The notes under the pieces are model-generated. The model saw nothing but the letters and a program-made list of their open reading frames with translations, had not been told where the DNA came from and made no database searches. Shown here piece after piece: positions 8,977 to 13,857 of a stretch of DNA of 13,857 nt (its first letter is position 1; each line of letters opens with the position of its first letter). This stretch comes from an uncultured Caryophanales bacterium (GTDB lineage Bacteria > Bacillota_I > Bacilli_A > RFN20 > CAG-826): assembly GCA_947165725.1 (NCBI GenBank), contig CAMVBL010000029.1, positions 1-13,857 on the forward strand, written 5' to 3'. The position numbers and the translations under genes were made by a program.

Positions 8977-9041
8977 GTTATAACATAGTTATACAAAAAC
9001 TATTAAAATACTAAATAATTACTAATTACAGAGGTAAAAAC
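8977..9041 (+). other. Short AT-rich gap between aspS and tkt
   Basis: This 65-bp spacer holds a small AT hairpin (TATAAC 8979-8984 / GTTATA 8988-8993) without a T-run, so it is not a convincing terminator. TAAAAT (9004-9009) could be a -10 box, but there is no good -35. The one solid element is the tkt ribosome site GAGGT at 9031-9035. tkt may be read through from aspS or have a weak promoter of its own. Confidence 0.4.
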
Positions 9042-11015
9042 ATGAACAAAAACGATCAATTAGCAATTGCCACAATCAGATCATTGTGCATCGACACGAT
9101 TAACAAAGCGAACTCTGGTCACCCAGGTATGGCCTTAGGTAGCGCTCCTGCTTTGTACACCTTATTCACAAAGCATTTAGTGGCCACTCCAAAAGACAGC
9201 AAATGGTTCAATAGAGACCGTTTTGTCCTTTCCGCTGGTCACGCATCCGCACTTTTATACACAATGCTTCATTTAAGCGGTTATAAAATCAGCATGGATG
9301 ACATGAAACAATTCCGTCAAATCGATTCCTTAACTCCAGGTCACCCAGAATATGGCTGGACTGATGGCGTTGATGCCACTAGTGGTCCTTTAGGACAAGG
9401 TATCTCTCAAGCCGTTGGTATGGCGATGGCGGAACAAATGGTTAACAAGCTTTATAGCTTCGGCGATGAAGTTTGCAATCACTACACATACGCTTTATGC
9501 GGTGATGGCTGCTTACAAGAAGGTATCTCTCAAGAAGCTATCTCCTTAGCTGGTCACTTAAAACTCAATAAGATGATTCTTCTTTATGACGCTAACCAAG
9601 TTACACTTGATGGTGCCTTAGACTTATCATTCTCTGAACAAGTTAAAGCCAGATTCTTAGCGAGTGAATGGGATGTCTTAGAAGTTGCTGATGGTAATGA
9701 TGTCGACGCTATCGACGCTGCTATTAGCAGAGCTAAAAAGAGCAAAGACAAACCAACAATGATTATGATCCATACCGTGATCGGTTATGGTAGTGCCAAG
9801 CAAGGCACAAATAAAGTTCATGGTAACCCATTAGGCGCAGAAGACGGCAAAGCCGCGAAGTTATCCTATGGTTTCGACCATGAAGACTTCTATGTCCCAC
9901 AAGAAGTTTATGATTTATTCGCTAACACCTTTGGTGCTCGTGGTGAAAAAGCTTTTAAGGCTTATAACGATGCTTTAGCAAAATTAGCCGCTGACAAGAA
10001 GACCAAAGATGAATATGATCGTTTCATTTCCTTAAACGGTGTTGATGTTGATAAATACTTACCAGGTGTTTATCCAGACTTCGTTGAAGGTTCTTCTACA
10101 TCCACCCGTGTTGCCTCTGGCAAAGCCTTAAATTACTTAATGCTTTCCATACCAAACTTATATGGTGGTTCCGCTGACGTTGCCGGTTCAGTTATGACCA
10201 AACTCGATAATGGTGTAAACTTCGATGCCAATCATAGAGAAGGCCACAACATCAACTGGGGTATTCGTGAATTCGCGATGGCGAGTGCACAAAATGGTAT
10301 GCTCTTACACGGTGGTGTACGTAGCTATGTCGGTGCCTTCTTCGTCTTCTCTGATTACATGAAACCAGCCATTCGTATGGCTTGCTTAAGTCATGTTCCA
10401 GCCATCTACTTATTATCTCACGATAGTATCGCCGTAGGCGAAGATGGTCCAACACATCAACCAATCGAACAATTAGCGATGTTACGTAGTATTCCAAATA
10501 TGGATGTTATTAGACCAGCGGATGAAAGAGAAACATATGGTGCATGGTTTGCCGCTTTACAAAGTAAGAATCATCCAACCGCCATTATCTTATCCCGTCA
10601 AAATCTTCCTTTATTAAAGGAAAGTGATGGTGAAGCCTTAAAGCGTGGTGCATATCTTGTTAGCAAAGAAGCTAAGAAAGCTGACTTTGCTTTAATCGCT
10701 ACAGGTAGTGAAGTCTCTTTAGCGGTCGTCGCTCAAGCTCTATTACTTGAAAAAGGCATTGATGTGAGAGTCGTCAGCATGCCATGCTGGTCATATTTTG
10801 AAAAGCAAGACGAAGCTTACAAGAAAGAAGTTATCAACCTTCCAAAGGAAAAATGTGTTTCTATCGAAATGCTTTCCACATTTGGTTGGGCTAAATACGC
10901 TGATACAAACATTGGCTTAGATCAATTCGGTGCCAGTGCTCCAGCAAAAGATGTCTTCAAGAAATTCAACTTCACTCCAGAATTTGTCGCTGGTGTTGTT
11001 GAAAAACTTAAATAA
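9042..11015 (+). CDS. tkt: Transketolase
   Basis: This 657-residue thiamine-diphosphate enzyme moves two-carbon ketol units between sugar phosphates in the non-oxidative pentose phosphate pathway, linking glycolysis to ribose and aromatic precursors. The N-terminal half has NSGHPG (His27), SAGHASALLY (His67; most relatives read GHGS), TSGPLGQG, and the cofactor motif GDG at 154-156 running to DAN. The pyrimidine-binding half has GIREFAM with Glu410, the residue that activates the cofactor, and HDSIAVGEDGPTHQP. A C-terminal domain completes the normal length, so it is a full single-chain transketolase rather than the split form seen in some bacteria. GAGGT 6 nt before the ATG supports the start. 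A strong terminator follows 19 nt after the stop. Confidence 0.97.
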   Translation: MNKNDQLAIATIRSLCIDTINKANSGHPGMALGSAPALYTLFTKHLVATPKDSKWFNRDRFVLSAGHASALLYTMLHLSGYKISMDDMKQFRQIDSLTPGHPEYGWTDGVDATSGPLGQGISQAVGMAMAEQMVNKLYSFGDEVCNHYTYALCGDGCLQEGISQEAISLAGHLKLNKMILLYDANQVTLDGALDLSFSEQVKARFLASEWDVLEVADGNDVDAIDAAISRAKKSKDKPTMIMIHTVIGYGSAKQGTNKVHGNPLGAEDGKAAKLSYGFDHEDFYVPQEVYDLFANTFGARGEKAFKAYNDALAKLAADKKTKDEYDRFISLNGVDVDKYLPGVYPDFVEGSSTSTRVASGKALNYLMLSIPNLYGGSADVAGSVMTKLDNGVNFDANHREGHNINWGIREFAMASAQNGMLLHGGVRSYVGAFFVFSDYMKPAIRMACLSHVPAIYLLSHDSIAVGEDGPTHQPIEQLAMLRSIPNMDVIRPADERETYGAWFAALQSKNHPTAIILSRQNLPLLKESDGEALKRGAYLVSKEAKKADFALIATGSEVSLAVVAQALLLEKGIDVRVVSMPCWSYFEKQDEAYKKEVINLPKEKCVSIEMLSTFGWAKYADTNIGLDQFGASAPAKDVFKKFNFTPEFVAGVVEKLK

Positions 11016-11034
11016 TCACTAAAAACACAAAATT

Positions 11035-11061
11035 AGAAGCGGAACCACCGCTTCTTTTTTT
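11035..11061 (+). terminator. Intrinsic terminator after tkt
   Basis: AGAAGCGG (11035-11042) pairs perfectly with CCGCTTCT (11048-11055) around a 5-nt loop, and T-residues run to 11061. It should end the transcript carrying tkt and separates it from the asp23-nusB operon. Confidence 0.93.
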
Positions 11062-11284
11062 GTTAGTCTCCACCACCACTCCTTTTTATAAATAAAAAGG
11101 AAAATACATTAATAAGCCTTTTTAGTCAAGCAATTTTTCCTCTTTTCGCGTGAGTGAAAGTTCTTACGAAAACATTTGACAATTCTTGCACCCTACGGTT
11201 CGCGTACACGCGTATACACTTGCGCATTTTGCGTATAGAATTTTGAAGGTCAGTTTGCAAGTAAAAAGAAATGTTTTTATTCGC

Positions 11285-11313
11285 TTGCTAAAAGAAGTGG
11301 AAGTAACTATAAT
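11285..11313 (+). promoter_or_regulatory. Promoter P1 of the asp23 operon (TTGCTA-17-TATAAT)
   Basis: The -10 TATAAT (11308-11313) is perfect and the -35 TTGCTA (11285-11290) matches 4 of 6, with a 17-bp spacer. The expected start near 11320 gives a leader of about 66 nt. The arms AAGTGGAA (11295-11302) and TTCCACTT (11326-11333) flank the -10 box, a position suited to a repressor site. Confidence 0.65.
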
Positions 11314-11339
11314 CGCTGAAAACTTTTCCACTTTCTTCT

Positions 11340-11368
11340 TTTACAAACGAATATATTTAAGATATATT
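11340..11368 (+). promoter_or_regulatory. Promoter P2 of the asp23 operon (TTTACA-17-TATATT)
   Basis: TTTACA (11340-11345) and TATATT (11363-11368) each match 5 of 6 consensus bases with a 17-bp spacer. Transcription would begin near 11375, leaving only about 11 nt of leader before the asp23 ATG. An AT-only inverted repeat (AATATAT 11350-11356 / ATATATT 11362-11368) overlaps the -10 box, which could also explain part of the match. Confidence 0.45.
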
Positions 11369-11385
11369 ATTAGTAGGTACAGATT

Positions 11386-11727
11386 ATGGCAGACTACGTC
11401 TATATTGATAACTACTCAAATAAAGGTAAAATCGCTATCTCACTTAATGTCTTCGATGCATTAGTGACGAATGCTTTAGCGAGCGTTAAAGGCATCTCCA
11501 TGAGCAGTGCCCATATGAAACGTAATCAAAAGATTCGTCTTAATAGACCAGTACAAACCACAATTAGACGTGGTATTGTTCACGTTTGGGTCGCAGTGGA
11601 TGTCGCTAAAGGCACCAATTTACAAGAAGTGACTCATAACATTCAAGATGAAATCACTAACGCTTTCTTAATGGCCACTGAACAGGTACCATTTGACGTC
11701 CAAGTCAAAGTTATATCAATCATTTAA
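11386..11727 (+). CDS. Asp23/Gls24 family protein (YqhY-like)
   Basis: This 113-residue acidic-stress/Asp23-Gls24 (DUF322) protein shows the family course: a beta-rich start (GKIAISLNVFDALVTNALASVKGI), a basic middle, then VHVWVAVDVAKGTNLQEVTHNIQDEITNAF and a closing VQVKVISI strand. No signal peptide or membrane helix is visible, so it is cytoplasmic. Its place directly before nusB matches Bacillus subtilis yqhY, a paralogue tied to acetyl-CoA carboxylase genes; here no accBC genes are in view. The molecular function of the family is not well defined. AGGT at 11375-11378 lies 7 nt before the ATG, and two candidate promoters precede it. nusB follows after 20 nt. Confidence 0.85.
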   Translation: MADYVYIDNYSNKGKIAISLNVFDALVTNALASVKGISMSSAHMKRNQKIRLNRPVQTTIRRGIVHVWVAVDVAKGTNLQEVTHNIQDEITNAFLMATEQVPFDVQVKVISII

Positions 11728-11747
11728 TTTATTAACAGTCTTTTTTT

Positions 11748-12170
11748 ATGGAAAAAATATCTCGTAATCAAGAAAACTTTATAATCATGACCGTCATTTA
11801 TGACGAGATTGCTGACCAAGTGGCAAGCAGGGAACATAACTTCCGTGATGTTGATGAAATTATCACTGAAATGACTGATGATCCTCGTCCATTTAAGGAA
11901 CATAGTGCTTATGTACAAAACATGATTTCTAGTGTCTTAAATAACTATGGTGCGATTATTTGTGCTTTCCAACCTCATTTAAGAAACTGGAAATGGGAAA
12001 GATTACCATTATTAACACAAGCAGTCCTACTAATGAGTTACGCTCATTTCTACTATGTAGAAAAGATTGATAAACGTATCGTTATCAATACCGCAGTGGA
12101 ACTCGCTAAAAAATATATCGAAGAGAAACAAGCAAAGTTTATCAACGCTATTCTTGATGAGGTCTTATAA
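11748..12170 (+). CDS. nusB: Transcription antitermination factor NusB
   Basis: This 140-residue all-helical RNA-binding protein would act with NusE (ribosomal protein S10) on boxA sites to keep RNA polymerase processive on rRNA operons. The C-terminal half is diagnostic: NWKWERLPLLTQAVLLMSYAHFYY, then KRIVINTAVELAKKYIEEKQAKFINAILDEVL, corresponding to family P..V.INEAVELAK.Y....FVNG.LD. The N-terminal helix (SRNQENFIIMTVIYDE) is divergent from the usual Arg-rich RR.AR start, so RNA binding could differ. An in-frame TAA at 11733-11735 forces the start at 11748, yet no Shine-Dalgarno is present, only seven T before the ATG. The stop overlaps the xseA ATG (TAATG). Confidence 0.9.
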   Translation: MEKISRNQENFIIMTVIYDEIADQVASREHNFRDVDEIITEMTDDPRPFKEHSAYVQNMISSVLNNYGAIICAFQPHLRNWKWERLPLLTQAVLLMSYAHFYYVEKIDKRIVINTAVELAKKYIEEKQAKFINAILDEVL

Positions 12171-13309
12171 TGAACCAAGATCGCCCAGTCTTTACAGTCA
12201 GCGATATCAACCAATACATTAAAGCTCTCATTAGCGGTGATGAAAATTTAAAATACATCTACGTTAAAGGAGAAATCTCCAATTTTAAAATGGCTAGTAA
12301 CGGTCATTTTTATTTTTCTCTTAAGGATGAAAAATCCTTAATCGGTGCGATGATGTTTTCTAACTACGCTAATAGAATCAACTTTAAACCAGAAAACGGT
12401 CAAGAAGTTGTCGTCTTTGGTTCAGTTGACGCCTATCCTGGTAGAGGCACATATCAAATCATTGTCTATCAAATGGAAGAAGTAGGCGCTGGTCAACAAC
12501 TCTTAGAACTTGAAAAGCTTAAAAAGAAACTCCTAGAAGAAGGCTTATTCGATGAATCTAGGAAAAGAAAGATAAATCTTTATCCTCATGCCATTGGTGT
12601 TATTACCGCTCCTAATAGTGCGGCTATTAAGGACATCTTATTTAACGTCAAAAGAAGATATCCAATCGCTGATATTTATGTCTTTTATAGTGCAGTACAA
12701 GGTGAAAATGCGCCTAAAGAATTGCTTAAAGCCTTTGAACTAGCCCAAACTTATCCATTAGACACACTCTTAATTGGCCGTGGAGGTGGCGCTAGCGAGG
12801 ATTTAAGCGCTTTTAATGACGAAGCATTAGTACGAGCCATTGCTAATAGCAAAATGCCTGTAATCGCCTGTATTGGCCATGAAATAGATTCTACACTCGT
12901 CGATTTTGTCGCCGATAAGCGTGCATCTACTCCAACAGCGGCAGCGGAACTCGCTACAGTGGACCGTAGGGAAATAGAAGAAAAACTATCCTTTGCCTTA
13001 CAGGATATGGAAGAAAGCTTAAAGAGCCGTATCCAAGGAATGAAAGATGATTTATCTTCTTATAAAGAAGATTTAGACTTAGAGATTAGACAATTAGTGA
13101 GCCATTATAAAGAACTATTAGCCCATAAGAAAGTGGCTTTAGAGGCTCTTAATCCAGATAATGTGATTAATCGTGGCTTCTCCTTAACTGTGGATGAGCA
13201 AGGTAAGCCAGTAAGCGATATTAAACAAGTTAAAAAAGGACAAAAGATTAGAACCATCTTAAAAGATGGTGTTATCAATAGTGAAGTCATAGACACGGAG
13301 AAAAAATAG
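12170..13309 (+). CDS. xseA: Exodeoxyribonuclease VII large subunit
   Basis: This 379-residue catalytic subunit of exonuclease VII would degrade single-stranded DNA to acid-soluble oligonucleotides in repair and mismatch correction. An N-terminal OB-fold (about 5-105, VKGEISNFKMASNGHFYFSLKD) binds ssDNA. The catalytic domain has IGVITAPNSAAIKDI, GRGGGASEDLSAFNDE (203-218) and CIGHEIDSTLVDFVADKRASTPTAAAE (His237, Asp240). A charged coiled coil (about 265-330) should bind the small subunits. It is shorter than E. coli XseA (456) or B. subtilis (448), mainly in the coiled-coil end. It overlaps nusB by 1 nt and has GAGGT upstream; xseB starts 1 nt after its TAG stop. The gene has no Trp codon. 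Confidence 0.95.
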   Translation: MNQDRPVFTVSDINQYIKALISGDENLKYIYVKGEISNFKMASNGHFYFSLKDEKSLIGAMMFSNYANRINFKPENGQEVVVFGSVDAYPGRGTYQIIVYQMEEVGAGQQLLELEKLKKKLLEEGLFDESRKRKINLYPHAIGVITAPNSAAIKDILFNVKRRYPIADIYVFYSAVQGENAPKELLKAFELAQTYPLDTLLIGRGGGASEDLSAFNDEALVRAIANSKMPVIACIGHEIDSTLVDFVADKRASTPTAAAELATVDRREIEEKLSFALQDMEESLKSRIQGMKDDLSSYKEDLDLEIRQLVSHYKELLAHKKVALEALNPDNVINRGFSLTVDEQGKPVSDIKQVKKGQKIRTILKDGVINSEVIDTEKK

Positions 13310-13310
13310 T

Positions 13311-13505
13311 ATGGAAGAAAAGCAATTTGACTTTGAAAAAGAGATGAAGAGATTAGATGAAATCGTCGCTAATATCTCCTCAGAAAAGCTCCCTTTAGAT
13401 GAATGTTTAGCCCTCTATAAGGAAGGACAAGAGATCATCAAAAAGTTAGAAAAAGCCTTAAAAGACGCGGAAGAAAAGGTCGAAAAGGTCATTGAAAACA
13501 AATAA
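13311..13505 (+). CDS. xseB: Exodeoxyribonuclease VII small subunit
   Basis: This 64-residue helical protein packs on the XseA coiled coil to form the exonuclease VII holoenzyme. FDFEKEMKRLDEIVANISSEKLPLDECLALYKEGQEIIKKLEKAL is the full family pattern (F.....L..IV..L....LPL...L..YE.G). The C-terminal tail is Lys/Glu-rich. GGAG at 13297-13300 lies 10 nt before the ATG, inside the end of xseA. It is the last gene of the operon and a terminator follows about 60 nt later. Confidence 0.95.
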   Translation: MEEKQFDFEKEMKRLDEIVANISSEKLPLDECLALYKEGQEIIKKLEKALKDAEEKVEKVIENK

Positions 13506-13566
13506 TTTTCATAGTATTTTACTAGTGGTTATTTAGTAGAAATAATACTTTGTATTAGAAATAATG

Positions 13567-13591
13567 TCCTGTTTAAGCAGGATTTTATTTT
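13567..13591 (+). terminator. Intrinsic terminator after xseB
   Basis: TCCTG (13567-13571) pairs with CAGGA (13578-13582), extendable by a T-G pair to a TTAA loop, and is followed by TTTTATTTT. It probably ends the asp23-nusB-xseA-xseB transcript. The stem is short, so it may be leaky. Confidence 0.7.
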
Positions 13592-13604
13592 GCAAACAAT
13601 TTAG

Positions 13605-13633
13605 TTAACATAATCAACGTGCGCATATATAAT
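13605..13633 (+). promoter_or_regulatory. dinB promoter (TTAACA-17-TATAAT)
   Basis: TTAACA (13605-13610, 5 of 6) and a perfect TATAAT (13628-13633) are 17 bp apart, the best sigma-A-type promoter in the window. The expected start of transcription, 6-7 nt after the -10, falls on the A of the dinB ATG at 13640. No Firmicutes LexA box (CGAAC..GTTCG type) is visible, so SOS control is not indicated here. Confidence 0.75.
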
Positions 13634-13639
13634 GTAGGT

Positions 13640-13857
13640 ATGAGCAAAGTTATCGTCCATATTGACCTTAATGCTTTCTTTGCTAGATGCGAAGAAATTA
13701 AAGACCCCTCATTAGAAAATAAGCCAGTGGCAATTGGCCATGATGGAAGAGGAGGGATTGTTTCAACGTGTTCATACGCGGCAAGAAAATATGGTGTCTC
13801 TTCGGCTATGCCGATGTTCAAGGCTAAGCAGCTTTGTCCAAACTTAATTATCATCCC
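13640..13857 (+). CDS. dinB: Y-family DNA polymerase IV, N-terminal part (cut by window end)
   Basis: The first 72 codons of a translesion polymerase are present and the rest lies beyond the window. The start reads MSKVIVHIDLNAFFARCEE: Asp9 is the first metal-binding residue and Phe14 the likely steric gate against ribonucleotides. Asn11 stands where E. coli Pol IV has Asp10, a change seen in other Y-family members. GGIVSTCSYAARKYGVSSAMP is the conserved nucleotide-binding segment of DinB. An earlier ATG at 13632 is followed at once by TAG, so the start at 13640 is well set. There is no usable Shine-Dalgarno, and the promoter suggests a leaderless message. It follows the xseAB operon but appears separately transcribed. 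Confidence 0.92.
   Translation, partial: MSKVIVHIDLNAFFARCEEIKDPSLENKPVAIGHDGRGGIVSTCSYAARKYGVSSAMPMFKAKQLCPNLIII

Larger units (their letters stand above)
11062..11385 (+). promoter_or_regulatory. Non-coding control region upstream of the asp23-nusB-xseAB operon
   Basis: This is the longest gene-free stretch, 324 bp. In order it shows an AT inverted repeat (11081-11089 / 11092-11100); a CpG-rich patch around 11145-11237 with GCGTA at 11202, 11210 and 11231; a hairpin (GCAAG 11257-11261 / CTTGC 11284-11288 with TAAAAA / TTTTTA inside); promoter P1; an 8-bp inverted repeat around the P1 -10 box; and promoter P2. I see no tRNA, no known riboswitch and no credible small gene. A TTG-started frame crosses it but runs into asp23 out of frame and looks random. 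Confidence 0.6.

Noticed and set aside
11081..11100. AT inverted repeat CCTTTTTAT / ATAAAAAGG as a second terminator
   Set aside because: The loop is too tight (2 nt), and no T-run follows on either strand; the real tkt terminator is just upstream.
11186..11464. A TTG-started 92-codon frame across the asp23 control region
   Set aside because: It has no ribosome site, overlaps the asp23 start in another frame, crosses both promoters, and its protein has no recognisable pattern.
13592..13639. SOS (LexA) control of dinB
   Set aside because: No CGAAC-N4-GTTCG-like site is seen; GTTAAC near the -35 is only a short palindrome.
77..13857. CRISPR arrays, tRNA/rRNA genes, insertion sequences, prophage or defence genes
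   Set aside because: Reading the spacers showed no repeat arrays, cloverleafs, transposase frames or target duplications; genes are contiguous housekeeping functions on one strand.

Overview
The window is AT-rich bacterial chromosome from a low-GC Firmicutes-type organism. The best guess is an uncultured or poorly known member of the Bacilli in the broad sense (Erysipelotrichia, RF39 or Acholeplasma-like relatives). This rests on a bifunctional Rel next to hisS-aspS, an Asp23-family gene next to nusB-xseA-xseB, purine-rich Shine-Dalgarno sites such as AAGGAGGT, and TTGaca/TATAAT promoters. The standard code applies: every complete gene has normal family length, Trp is TGG, and stops are TAA (8) or TAG (2). 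All recognised genes lie on the + strand.

Layout. (1) 77-3645: two overlapping ABC genes that form an asymmetric heterodimeric exporter; the first half carries the degenerate ATP site. (2) 3720-8976: rel, hisS and aspS, tightly packed, linking (p)ppGpp metabolism with two aminoacyl-tRNA synthetases. (3) 9042-11015: transketolase, closed by a strong intrinsic terminator at 11035-11061. No strong terminator is visible from 77 to 11015, so long read-through transcripts are possible. (4) 11062-11385: the only sizeable non-coding stretch. It holds a CpG-rich patch of GCGTA repeats, two tandem sigma-A-type promoters and several inverted repeats, and looks like the control region of the next operon. 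(5) 11386-13505: an Asp23/Gls24 protein, nusB, xseA and xseB, apparently one operon closed by a terminator at 13567-13591. (6) 13640 to the end: the start of a Y-family DNA polymerase (dinB/Pol IV) behind a near-consensus promoter whose predicted start site coincides with the ATG, suggesting a leaderless mRNA.

The gene content is conserved housekeeping (stringent response, translation, pentose phosphate pathway, transcription antitermination, mismatch/recombination exonuclease VII, translesion synthesis) plus one exporter. I see no mobile element, CRISPR array, tRNA, rRNA or defence system, and no convincing new system. The points worth a second look are regulatory: possible leaderless starts at dinB and rel, two starts preceded by T-runs with little or no Shine-Dalgarno, the tkt-asp23 control region, and a departure from the histidyl-tRNA synthetase RPEGTA motif.
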